A stretch of 21,192 nt of DNA from CAIUVD01 sp044338255 (lineage in GTDB: Bacteria; Planctomycetota; UBA11346): assembly GCA_044338255.1 (NCBI GenBank), contig JBIILZ010000070.1:1-21192 (forward strand), read 5' to 3'. The notes below the pieces were generated by a model, which searched no databases, had not been told where the DNA came from, and was given only the letters and a program-made list of their open reading frames with translations. Numbering within the stretch: position 1 is the first letter of the stretch; each line of letters begins with the position of its first letter. This document shows, one piece after another, positions 1-6,789 of the stretch. The position numbers were made by a program, and so were the translations under genes.

Positions 1-1
1 C

Positions 2-124
2 TTCGCCCGCAGTGAAGACAGGCTGACGCGCGCAGGGGTCAAGGGGGCCGGATTCAACGGACTGATCCCCGCCCACGGGGTCTTGATTCGCTCGTGGCAT
101 CTCCTAGGAGTCTGTCGGAGATAG
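2..124 (+). pseudogene. Possible C-terminal remnant of a CdsA-like gene (truncated by the window)
   Basis: One plus-strand frame is open from base 2 to a TAG at 122-124, and G or C is frequent at the third codon position in its first two thirds. The peptide contains RAGVK, then GLIPAHG, then VLIR. This loosely resembles the C-terminal signature of phosphatidate cytidylyltransferase CdsA (K-R-x4-K-D-x-G, LIPGHGG, LDR). The match is imperfect: two extra residues lie before LIP, one Gly is missing after HG, and the Asp of LDR is replaced. One G lost and one T gained near 77-87 would restore a closer match, so a decayed gene end is possible. The last 20 bases lie inside the 41-bp repeat. It could equally be chance; most of the gene would be outside the window. 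Confidence 0.2.
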
Positions 125-144
125 GCCAGCAAGGCTGACTCGGT
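104..144 (+). repeat. 41-bp dispersed repeat, copy 1
   Basis: Bases 104-144 are identical, as reverse complement, to bases 15813-15853, with no mismatch over 41 bp. The unit starts CTAGGAGTCTGTCGG and ends GGCTGACTCGGT. It can fold weakly: GAGTC near its start pairs with GACTC near its end, and CAGC-AAG-GCTG forms a small inner hairpin. This copy lies between the end of the open frame at 2-124 and the terminator of the DksA-like gene. Confidence 0.9.
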
Positions 145-168
145 CGCAGGCTGCTCATTTCCGATGAT

Positions 169-198
169 AAAAAAAACCCCGGCGTGACGGCCGGGGTT
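169..198 (-). terminator. Intrinsic terminator of the DksA-like gene
   Basis: On the minus strand a perfect 9-bp stem (AACCCCGGC at 175-183 pairing with GCCGGGGTT at 190-198, 6-nt loop) is followed directly by a run of eight T residues (A-run at 169-176 on the plus strand). It lies 27 bp past the stop codon of the gene at 225-1616, a classic Rho-independent arrangement. There is no T-run on the plus-strand side, so it should act mainly in the minus direction. Confidence 0.9.
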
Positions 199-224
199 CA
201 GTGCACCACAGATGTCTGTGGGAC

Positions 225-1616
225 TCAATCGTCCATCAACAGGTCTTCAAGGATCATGTTGTTTGCTTCCATGTGCGTGGCGCCTTCGATGGACAACGGT
301 GTCCAGGGAATGAGTTGCAGACGCGGTTTCGAGATTGGCTGCTTGTTGAATTCGCAGAGACCGAACGGCAGTGGCGATTTTTGATCGATCTTGCGCAGGG
401 CGCGGTCGATCTGCCAGAGCAGGGCTTTTTCTTCGCCGGCGAGACCCAGGCTGACGTCCTGCAGGTCTGCATCCGAGCCGCGTTCGGCGGCGTGCAGAGG
501 CGTGGTGTGGCCGTCTTCGGCTTCCATCGCATCCTTTTCCAGAGCCCCGATATCGCTGCTGATCTCATGCCGCCGTTCGAGCAGCAACTTACGCCATTCA
601 ACCATTTCCTCGACGCTGTACGGGCATGTATAGGAACCATTTGCCGCGGCCCGTTGTTTGCCACTGGTCGTGCCGGTCGTGGAGCCTGAATCCTTGGTCA
701 TCTTTACCACCTTGGGAGCTGAATTGGACTTGACGTCCAGTTTGATGTCGACGGCTGACTGCTCAACGACGCGCTTGACCCCGACTACTGCCTTGCTTGC
801 CGACTTGGCAACGATCGGCGCCACCATTGGTTCTGATTTCGTCCCAGCCGCCGTCGCAGCCGCTACGGTAGCCGACTTTGCAGATGAAGTCTGAGGCATG
901 GCTTTGCCGTGCAGCCCAACCGCACTTTGAGTGCTGACTTCGGGCTTGGACTTGGCCACCGGAGCCACCGCCACGATGGGAGCCGCTTTTGCCGAAACTG
1001 CTGTGGCGGCAACGGGCTTCAATGGGGCTGGCTTCACGGCAGCTGGTTTCACGGTCACTGGTTTCGCAGCCACTGGTTTCGCAGCCACTGGCTTCACGGC
1101 AGCTGGTGTCGCAGCCACTGGTTTCACGACCGCTGGTTTCACCTTCGCGTTTGCGGACTTGACCGTTGTCGCTTTCGCTGCGGGCAGCTGGGGCGATTTA
1201 CTGGCCGCCGATTTCGGAGCTGGTTTGGCGCTGACAGCTGCGGGCTTTTTTGCGGGGGCTTTCCCGGCACTCGCCGCCTTCACAACCACTGCCGCACCGG
1301 CGGCGGGCTTGCCCTTAGCGCTTTTGATCGGTGCCGGCGGAGTCTTTGCCGCCGTCGGCTTTTTCGCGCTCGCGATGGATTTTGGCGTTGGCTTGCTTGC
1401 CAATTTGCTCGCCGATTGCGGCACGGGCTTGGCCGAAGCTTTCACCGGCTCAACGTGCGGCTTCACGGCTTTCGTCTTCGGGGCGGCGACGACCGGTCGA
1501 ACCGGTGTCTTCAGCACGGGTTTGCTTGTCTTCGTTGCCGTTTTCACCGACTTTGAAGTTGGAGCAGCCGCTAATGCGGCGGACTTTTTTGCGGGACGAT
1601 CCGTGGGCTTAGACAT
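225..1616 (-). CDS. DksA/TraR-family protein with long Lys/Ala/Pro-rich (histone H1-like) N-terminal tail
   Basis: The 463-residue product has two parts. Residues 1 to about 330 are low-complexity Lys/Ala/Pro/Val sequence with repeats of the type KPVAA, like bacterial histone H1-type DNA-binding tails. Residues about 331-463 form a DksA/TraR-type region: a helical stretch (VEWRKLLLERRHEI), an acidic coiled-coil segment (SDADLQDVSLGL) and the end of a zinc-finger fold (FGLCEFNKQPI...RLQLIPW). DksA proteins bind RNA polymerase through the secondary channel and alter promoter use; the basic tail may add DNA binding (inference). Only one of the four zinc-ligand cysteines remains (C421); the other positions are N, L and G, so zinc is probably not bound. 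The start is supported by GAGGA at 1621-1625, 4 nt before the ATG. It is divergent from the C45 gene and has its own terminator at 169-198. Confidence 0.85.
   Translation of the reverse strand: MSKPTDRPAKKSAALAAAPTSKSVKTATKTSKPVLKTPVRPVVAAPKTKAVKPHVEPVKASAKPVPQSASKLASKPTPKSIASAKKPTAAKTPPAPIKSAKGKPAAGAAVVVKAASAGKAPAKKPAAVSAKPAPKSAASKSPQLPAAKATTVKSANAKVKPAVVKPVAATPAAVKPVAAKPVAAKPVTVKPAAVKPAPLKPVAATAVSAKAAPIVAVAPVAKSKPEVSTQSAVGLHGKAMPQTSSAKSATVAAATAAGTKSEPMVAPIVAKSASKAVVGVKRVVEQSAVDIKLDVKSNSAPKVVKMTKDSGSTTGTTSGKQRAAANGSYTCPYSVEEMVEWRKLLLERRHEISSDIGALEKDAMEAEDGHTTPLHAAERGSDADLQDVSLGLAGEEKALLWQIDRALRKIDQKSPLPFGLCEFNKQPISKPRLQLIPWTPLSIEGATHMEANNMILEDLLMDD
1030..1134 (-). repeat. 15-bp tandem repeat inside the DksA-like gene
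   Basis: Seven consecutive 15-bp units related to GGTTTCGCAGCCACT (plus strand) run without gaps; two neighbouring units (1060-1074 and 1075-1089) are identical. Each unit encodes five residues of the KPVAA type on the minus strand, so changes in copy number would keep the reading frame and only alter tail length. Confidence 0.85.
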
Positions 1617-1780
1617 AGATTCCTCGTCAAACTCTGATCTCGCGCAACCGTGTCTTTGACCCTATGGGGTGTCCAACGTGGAAGCCGGGGCAAATTCCCT
1701 AAACTCACTGACGATGCAAGCGGAATCTACGGGACCTACCATAAGCCCAACTTGCTGGCGATTGAACTCGTAGGGAGCCA

Positions 1781-1811
1781 GTCCAGGCCTGTGATGGACA
1801 TAGGCCTGGAC
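1781..1811. promoter_or_regulatory. Perfect 10-bp inverted repeat upstream of the C45 gene
   Basis: GTCCAGGCCT (1781-1790) and AGGCCTGGAC (1802-1811) are exact reverse complements separated by 11 nt. The second arm ends 20 nt before the GTG start at 1832, in the 215-bp space between two divergent genes. It could be an operator or a 5'-leader hairpin. No T-run follows on either side, so a terminator is unlikely. No other clear signal was seen between 1617 and 1831 apart from the ribosome site of the DksA-like gene. Confidence 0.5.
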
Positions 1812-1831
1812 GACGGTTAGCGTCGCCGGCT

Positions 1832-2929
1832 GTGGCGACCCTCGACATCCTCGGTGGAATTCCGGTAATAAACGCCATCGGCACGCCACGTACGATCGGT
1901 GAGACGATCGGCCAACGCTTGAAGCCGCGCTTGCAGGTCCTGGCCCAGTACCTGAAGGAGCAGATGACCTCGGCGATCACCAATACCGATCAGACCTCGA
2001 CCTCCGACGACCTCAGCTCGCATCTCAAGAAGCTTGTCGTGCCCCTGGCCCGTACCGAGCCATCGACGTGGATGGAGATCGAATCGATTGCACGGACCAC
2101 CGGCATTCCCGAAGAAGATCTGCTGCTGGTCCATGGCTGGGGCGACCTGCTCAGCCATTACATGTGCCAGGTCCCGCCGATGCGCTCGACGTGGCTCTCG
2201 CTCACCGGCAGCCATACCGATACCGGCATGGCGCGTGCCGTGTTCGCCTGGCACCTCGACCCGATCCTCTTCCCGTACATCACTTTGGTGCGGCGGATGC
2301 CGGCACACGGCCCGGCTAGCGTCTCTCTGACCCTGGCCGGCCTGCATCCGGTGGCGGGCATGTCCGAAGCCGGCATCGCGGTAGGCACTAATGAGATGCG
2401 CATCAGCGACGGAACCGAAGGGCATTTCACCGCTCACCTCCTGGCCTCGGCGCTCAACGCCCCGGCTTTCGATGACGCCTTGAAGCGCATTCAGATGGGG
2501 CCGCGGCATGGCGGCGGCGCCCTCCACCTGCTCTCCGCTGCCGGTGAACGGGCGACCGTCGAATTGAGCGGTCAGACCACCGCCCGATTGCAGGACCCCC
2601 TGCCGAAATGCCCGCGTGTACACACTAATCATGCCTTGGATCATGAAGTCATGCGCTGGATCTCGCGCACCAATGACCCTCTGAGCAAGGATCGTCTGGC
2701 GTTCCTCGCTGCCCGCGTCATCAATGCGCGCTCGGTGGATCCGCACATGGTCTCGACCTGGTTCGGCATGATGAAAACCATCGAGACCTATAAAGAAGAC
2801 TCGCGTCAGCCGCCGCCGGACCTGCTCTCACCGGATACCACGGTGCTGCTGATCATGGACCCAGGCAAGAAGACCATGCACATCAAACGCGGCGGGACCC
2901 CTGCACGCATGGAATCCATCCAGCTGTGA
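1832..2929 (+). CDS. C45-family peptidase / acyl-CoA:6-aminopenicillanate acyltransferase-like Ntn hydrolase
   Basis: The 365-residue product fits the C45 (IAT-like) family of N-terminal nucleophile hydrolases, which cleave or transfer acyl groups on amides. Family marks are an N-terminal substrate-binding region (GETIGQRLKP), the segment STWLSLTGSHTDTG...AWHLD (119-143), GMSEAGIAVGTNEM (176-189) and HTNH (264-267). The nucleophile is normally a Cys in GCT(S/T); here the aligned residue is Ser119 in RSTW, while Cys112 sits seven residues too early. The protein may use Ser, as some other Ntn hydrolases do, or be inactive. Substrate unknown. The start is a GTG without a clear Shine-Dalgarno; the frame opens only at 1766 and has no ATG before it. 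It lies 34 bp upstream of lpxK and is probably co-transcribed with it. Confidence 0.75.
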   Translation: MATLDILGGIPVINAIGTPRTIGETIGQRLKPRLQVLAQYLKEQMTSAITNTDQTSTSDDLSSHLKKLVVPLARTEPSTWMEIESIARTTGIPEEDLLLVHGWGDLLSHYMCQVPPMRSTWLSLTGSHTDTGMARAVFAWHLDPILFPYITLVRRMPAHGPASVSLTLAGLHPVAGMSEAGIAVGTNEMRISDGTEGHFTAHLLASALNAPAFDDALKRIQMGPRHGGGALHLLSAAGERATVELSGQTTARLQDPLPKCPRVHTNHALDHEVMRWISRTNDPLSKDRLAFLAARVINARSVDPHMVSTWFGMMKTIETYKEDSRQPPPDLLSPDTTVLLIMDPGKKTMHIKRGGTPARMESIQL

Positions 2930-2962
2930 CCGCTGCTGTGACCGCTGCTGTGACCGCTGCTG
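2927..2962 (+). repeat. 12-bp tandem repeat (3 units) between the C45 gene and lpxK
   Basis: TGACCGCTGCTG occurs three times without a mismatch. The first unit begins with the stop codon of the C45 gene and the third ends one base before the lpxK ATG at 2964. The array therefore makes up the whole intergenic spacer and replaces any usual ribosome binding site. Confidence 0.95.
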
Positions 2963-2963
2963 T

Positions 2964-4064
2964 ATGACCACCCGTCAGCCGCGCATCATCCGTCACTCCT
3001 CACGCTGGCTCGAGGAAATGCCGGCAGGTCCGGCGCGCTGGCTGGCGGCGCCGCTGTGGCTGCCTTGGCGGCTGCTCGTTGGCCTGCGCAATGCCGCCTT
3101 CGATCATCACCTGCTGCGCACGGTCCGTCTGCCGCTGGCGGTGATCTCGATCGGCAACCTCACCGCCGGCGGCACCGGCAAGACCCCGGCCGCGCTCGCC
3201 GTGGTCGCCGCCCTGCGCGCTCGCGGATGGCATCCCACGATCCTTTCGCGGGGCTATCGTGGGGTCGACGGCATCAACGAGGAAGCCCAGCTCGCCGGCG
3301 ATATCCCGGTGATCTGCAATCCTGATCGCCATGCGGCCGGTCTGCTGGCACAGTCCAAGGGCGCTGATTGCGTGGTCCTCGATGACGGGTTTCAGCATCG
3401 CCGACTCTACCGCGATCTCGACATCGTGATCCTCGACGCCACCCGTCCGTGGGGCCGTGATGATGGCCGCGACGGGGCCGTCTTGCCGCTCGGCTATCTG
3501 CGTGAAAGCCGAGCCGCCCTGAAACGCGCCGGACTGCTGTGGCTGACGCGCACCGACCTCGTGCCGGACGACCGCCTACGTGCACTCAAGGCCGAACTTG
3601 CGGGCTTGGCGCCGCTGGTCGAGGAACGCACTGCCAGCGTGACCTTTCTGCCTCTCGACCTGCCTCTCGACCTGCCCCTCGACCTGCCCCACGGAGATGC
3701 TGACCCAGCATCGACGCCAGTGGCCGAAGCCAGCACTGGTTGGCGTGGTCGACGGGTGCTGCTGGTCAGTGGCATCGGTCACCCGCTGGGCTTCGAGCGC
3801 CTGGCCGAGGCCCACGGTGTCGAGGTCGTCGCCAGCCATCGCTTTCCCGACCATCATCATTTCACCGCTGCCGATGCCGAGATCCTCGCCAAGGCGGCCA
3901 TCGAGGCCGAGGCAACGGTGGTGATGACCAGCAAGGACGCGGTCAAGCTTCGCGCATTTGCCGGTACGTTTGCAACCCGTGCCTGGGTCATGCATGTGAC
4001 CTCGCAACTGGTCGATGAGACCCCCTTGCGACAGGCCCTCGACCACCTGCGCTTGCGGCAATAG
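2964..4064 (+). CDS. lpxK: Tetraacyldisaccharide 4'-kinase
   Basis: LpxK phosphorylates the 4' position of the tetraacyldisaccharide-1-phosphate to make lipid IVA in the Raetz pathway, at the inner face of the inner membrane. Hallmarks: a hydrophobic N-terminal segment with many Trp and Leu (residues 25-41), the Walker A-like loop GNLTAGGTGKTP (64-75), SRGYRG (95-100), and DDGFQHRRL (140-148), which contains the conserved Asp pair. Length (366) is slightly above the usual 330-350, partly because of the repeat LPLDLPLDLPLDLP at 229-242. The ATG at 2964 has no evident Shine-Dalgarno because tandem repeats precede it; translation may be coupled to the C45 gene. A later ATG (residue 19) is possible. 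No other lipid A gene is in the window. Confidence 0.95.
   Translation: MTTRQPRIIRHSSRWLEEMPAGPARWLAAPLWLPWRLLVGLRNAAFDHHLLRTVRLPLAVISIGNLTAGGTGKTPAALAVVAALRARGWHPTILSRGYRGVDGINEEAQLAGDIPVICNPDRHAAGLLAQSKGADCVVLDDGFQHRRLYRDLDIVILDATRPWGRDDGRDGAVLPLGYLRESRAALKRAGLLWLTRTDLVPDDRLRALKAELAGLAPLVEERTASVTFLPLDLPLDLPLDLPHGDADPASTPVAEASTGWRGRRVLLVSGIGHPLGFERLAEAHGVEVVASHRFPDHHHFTAADAEILAKAAIEAEATVVMTSKDAVKLRAFAGTFATRAWVMHVTSQLVDETPLRQALDHLRLRQ
3648..3683 (+). repeat. 12-bp tandem repeat inside lpxK
   Basis: Three 12-bp units of CTGCCTCTCGAC (third unit with one C for T) plus a partial fourth encode repeated Leu-Pro-Leu-Asp. The stretch falls between conserved parts of LpxK and keeps the frame, so it looks like a tolerated loop expansion. 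Confidence 0.9.
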
Positions 4065-4191
4065 CATGCGAGATTTTCACGCAATTCGGCAGTGTCTTCC
4101 TGCGCTTGGCATAGCGAATACGTCGAAGCGGTTGATGTCGTCCGGTTGCGGACGGCGGTCAACGCGCCTTAAGACGCGCCCCTGAGAGTCT

Positions 4192-4428
4192 TCAGCCAGC
4201 GGCTTCGGCGGCTTCCTCGTCGGCGCCTTCGCCGGCCAGACGTGCCAGGCGTTCGGTGAAGGGACCTTCGATTTTGACCACGAAGGCGAGGATCTTCTCG
4301 CGCTTCTCGTCAGAGATCCGCGTGTCGAGCGCGGTGGCAATCTGATGCCGATCGAGCTTCGTCGGATGCGCGGCTCCGGTGGTCAAAACGTTGAGGATGA
4401 GCTTGGCGGCACACTGCTTAGGGGTCAT
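4192..4428 (-). CDS. Hypothetical small protein (78 aa)
   Basis: I do not recognise this family. The product is a soluble, mostly helical protein with no signal or membrane segment. The first 60 residues (MTPKQCAAKLILNVL...EKREKILAFVVKIEGPF) look well structured with alternating hydrophobic positions, and the C-terminus is acidic and Ala-rich (EGADEEAAEAAG). Codon use matches the neighbours, with high GC at third positions. It is convergent with lpxK and divergent from the tRNA gene. The ATG at 4426-4428 has no strong Shine-Dalgarno. The pattern 'ISDEKREKILAFVVKIEGPFTERL' style of alternating charge suggests a real protein rather than chance. Confidence 0.65.
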   Translation of the reverse strand: MTPKQCAAKLILNVLTTGAAHPTKLDRHQIATALDTRISDEKREKILAFVVKIEGPFTERLARLAGEGADEEAAEAAG

Positions 4429-4513
4429 ATGGGCGACAGCATCGGCACCAAGGCAGGTTGCGCAAACCCTGTTGCGATTTGGAATAGGTTCTTAATCTCC
4501 TCCCCGCACTCGT

Positions 4514-4600
4514 GCCCGAGTGGCGGAATGGCAGACGCAGCGGATTCAAAATCCGCCTCCTGTTATGGGAATGGGGGTTCAAGTCCCCCCTTGGGCACCA
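4514..4600 (+). tRNA. tRNA-Leu (anticodon CAA)
   Basis: All parts of a class II tRNA are visible. The acceptor arm GCCCGAG (4514-4520) pairs with CTTGGGC (4590-4596), with one G-T pair, followed by A and an encoded CCA end. The anticodon stem GCGGA/TCCGC carries the loop TTCAAAA with anticodon CAA at 4547-4549, reading UUG. There is a long variable arm (CCTGTTATGGGAATG region) typical of leucine tRNA, and the T arm is GGGGG-TTCAAGT-CCCCC. A terminator follows at 4616. Confidence 0.97.
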
Positions 4601-4615
4601 TTGGTACCGCATGCG

Positions 4616-4647
4616 AACCCGCAGCCCCTGCTGCGGGTTTTGCTTTT
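4616..4647 (+). terminator. Intrinsic terminator after tRNA-Leu
   Basis: AACCCGCAG (4616-4624) pairs perfectly with CTGCGGGTT (4631-4639) around a 6-nt loop, followed by TTTTGCTTTT-like T-rich sequence. It starts 15 bp past the CCA end of the tRNA. Confidence 0.9.
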
Positions 4648-4716
4648 AACGCCGTTCACAGCCCCTGCATCACGGCATGAGTGAAACCGACGGTGCAGTT
4701 CAATCGTTCGACGATG

Positions 4717-4764
4717 GTCGCTGAATGCCAAAGTCGCTGAATGCCAAAGTCGCTGAATGCCAAA
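4717..4764 (+). repeat. 16-bp perfect tandem repeat (3 units)
   Basis: GTCGCTGAATGCCAAA occurs three times in a row without mismatch in the intergenic space between the tRNA terminator and the ClC gene. The unit length is not a multiple of three and no convincing frame runs through it, so it is probably non-coding. Apart from this array and the ribosome site at 4798-4802, I see nothing else in 4648-4809. Confidence 0.95.
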
Positions 4765-4809
4765 CAGGAAGTCCTACGCTTTCGATAAGAGCCTATCGAG
4801 GAACTACCC

Positions 4810-4845
4810 ATGGCCCGCAACGAGGATGCTCTTACAAGCCGCTGA
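4810..4845 (+). other. Eleven-codon leader ORF, or the interrupted start of the ClC gene
   Basis: An ATG at 4810 is preceded by GAGGA (4798-4802) at an ideal 7-nt distance. It reads MARNEDALTSR and then TGA (4843-4845). The next codon, in the same frame, is the GTG start of the ClC channel. The strong ribosome site belongs to this ATG; the GTG has none. Either this is a leader peptide whose termination feeds re-initiation, or the TGA interrupts a longer channel N-terminus through a mutation or a sequence error. Confidence 0.6.
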
Positions 4846-6789
4846 GTGCCCTCGCTCCGCCATCTGCTCTCGCGTTGGATCCTCAACCATCCCACTGGGC
4901 GGTGGATCTTTCTCGGCGGTTGCGTCGGGCTGCTCTGCGGCCTGGCGGCGGCGGTCTTCGAGATCGGCACTGATCTGGTGGCGCGGGCGCTTCTTGAGCA
5001 GATCTGCGGTCTGCCGCCGCTGATCGCCGCCAGCCATCCCACCGACCTCGCCTTGCTGAGCGAGATCTCTTTGCCGGCCCTGCTGGCGGTGATGACCGGC
5101 GGCGGCCTGCTCGCCGGCTTGATCATCTTCCGTTGGTCGACGGCGGCGCGTGGTGGCGGCACCGGCGTCGCCGTGCATGCCTTCCATCATCATCGCGGGA
5201 TGATCCCGGTGACCACGCCGTGGACCAAGCTGGTGGCCTCGATCGTCAGCCTGGGCAGCGGCGGCAGCGGCGGTCGTGAAGGACCGATCTCGCTGATCGG
5301 AGCCGGCTTCGGCAGCTGGTTCGCCGGCCGCATGAGCCTCACCGCCCGCGATCGGCGCATATTACTTGCGGCGGGGATCGCTGGCGGCATCGCCGCGGTC
5401 TTCCGCGCACCATTAGCCGCCGCCATCTTCGCCGCCGAAGTCCTCTACCGCGGACCGGATCTCGATGCCGATGTGCTGATCCCGGCCTTCATCTCGGCGG
5501 TGGTCGGGTATCTGGTGGGCACCATCGGCCTCGATGTCCTGGGGCCTTTGGTTGGTCATCAAGCCCTGCTCGCGTCGAGTCTCTTCCAACCGCCGCCGGT
5601 GGCCTTCCACGTCAGCGACGGGATGCAGCTGGTCGGCTACAGTTTGGTGGCCCTCGCCTGCGCGGTGGTCTCGCGCTGGTTCATCGCCGTGCAGCGCGGC
5701 ACCATCCGCCGTTTCGACCGCCTGCATCTGCCATTCTGGATCAAACCCGCGCTCGGCGCCTGCGGCGCGGGGATCGTGGCCATCAGCATCTACCTCATCG
5801 CCATGCTCTTGATCGGTACCCGTGAGGAGGCGCAGATTACGCTCGCGACCATCGGCGGCGGCTACGGCGTCATGCACTGGCTCTTCGCCCTGCCCGCCAG
5901 CACCGTCCAGCAGCCGCTGATGATCGCCGGGCTGCTGGCAGTGATCGCCTTCGGCAAGGCCGTGACCACCGCGCTCACGGTTGGCTCTGGCGGATCAGCG
6001 GGCTTGTTCGGTCCATGCATCGTCATTGGCGGCTGCACGGGCGGCGCGGTGGGCTTCGCGCTCAGCGGCCTGCCGATCGCGCCTCCTCCCACCGCCTGCG
6101 TGCTGGTGGGCATGGCCGGCGTACTGGCCGCGACCCACCGCACGCCGGTGGCGGCCTTGCTGATGGTTTCGGAGATCGCCGGCACCTGGCTGTTATTGAT
6201 CCCGGCAATGTGGGTTTGCGGATTGACCTTCCTGATCACCGGCCGCCGCAGCCTGATCAGCGGCCAGGTCGATGGTCTTGAGGACAGTCCGGCGCATCGC
6301 AATTACCTGATCAACGACGTCCTCGCCCATGCTCGGGTTGGAGAGCTGGTCGCCAACGGTCGGACCTGGGTGGTGATTCCCGCGCACGCCTCGATCGCCG
6401 ACTGCCAACGGCTGATCCAGGAGACGCATCAGGATCATTTCCCCGTGGTCAGCGCCGAGGGCCGTCTCTCGGGCGTACTCGATCGTCTGGAAATCGTTCG
6501 CCTGCAGAAATCACCTGAGCTCGATGGCATGGTCATTGCCGACGATCTCGCCGAGGGTGCGGGAATGGCCCTGCGCCCAGATGACAGTGTGAGCGATGCC
6601 TTGAGCCGCTTCCACCAGCTGCGCGTCGAGGAGCTGCCGGTGACCACCGCCAGCGGCGAATACCTGGGGATGATCTCCAGCGGCCTGGTGATGCGGCATT
6701 ACCGCACGGCCCTCGATCGCGTCACCTCAGAATGCCGCGAGGAAGGTCTCACCACCCCCTCCGAGCGCCTGCGCAACATCACGGTGTAG
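4846..6789 (+). CDS. ClC-family chloride channel/transporter with C-terminal CBS domain pair
   Basis: The 647-residue product is an inner membrane ClC protein. Its transmembrane part covers about residues 17-465, with the ion-path motifs GTGVA (105-109, in place of GSGIP), GREGP (143-147, with gating Glu145) and GLFGP (386-390). Two CBS domains (about 494-555 and 562-622) follow; in this family they bind nucleotides and regulate transport. In APLAAAIFAAEVL (188-200) the second Glu of the E. coli ClC pair (E203, the internal proton relay) is Val199, as in ClC channels, so proton coupling may be absent. The track begins at GTG 4846, right after an in-frame TGA; a better ribosome site lies at the upstream ATG 4810. 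Its 3' end overlaps the convergent cusA-like gene by 11 bp. Confidence 0.92.
   Translation: MPSLRHLLSRWILNHPTGRWIFLGGCVGLLCGLAAAVFEIGTDLVARALLEQICGLPPLIAASHPTDLALLSEISLPALLAVMTGGGLLAGLIIFRWSTAARGGGTGVAVHAFHHHRGMIPVTTPWTKLVASIVSLGSGGSGGREGPISLIGAGFGSWFAGRMSLTARDRRILLAAGIAGGIAAVFRAPLAAAIFAAEVLYRGPDLDADVLIPAFISAVVGYLVGTIGLDVLGPLVGHQALLASSLFQPPPVAFHVSDGMQLVGYSLVALACAVVSRWFIAVQRGTIRRFDRLHLPFWIKPALGACGAGIVAISIYLIAMLLIGTREEAQITLATIGGGYGVMHWLFALPASTVQQPLMIAGLLAVIAFGKAVTTALTVGSGGSAGLFGPCIVIGGCTGGAVGFALSGLPIAPPPTACVLVGMAGVLAATHRTPVAALLMVSEIAGTWLLLIPAMWVCGLTFLITGRRSLISGQVDGLEDSPAHRNYLINDVLAHARVGELVANGRTWVVIPAHASIADCQRLIQETHQDHFPVVSAEGRLSGVLDRLEIVRLQKSPELDGMVIADDLAEGAGMALRPDDSVSDALSRFHQLRVEELPVTTASGEYLGMISSGLVMRHYRTALDRVTSECREEGLTTPSERLRNITV

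Noticed and set aside
931..1659. Long plus-strand open frames opposite the DksA-like gene (931-1659 and 909-1556)
   Set aside because: They are Ala/Thr/Gly or His/Arg/Trp repeats produced by reading the 15-bp repeat array of the real gene in antisense; no recognisable domain and no ribosome site.
4514..4600. tRNA-Leu as an integration site for a mobile element
   Set aside because: No integrase gene and no second copy of the tRNA 3' end were seen nearby; the flanking genes look native in composition.
4717..4764. CRISPR-like array
   Set aside because: The three 16-bp units are directly adjacent with no spacers, so this is a simple tandem repeat. None of the other arrays in the window has spacers either.
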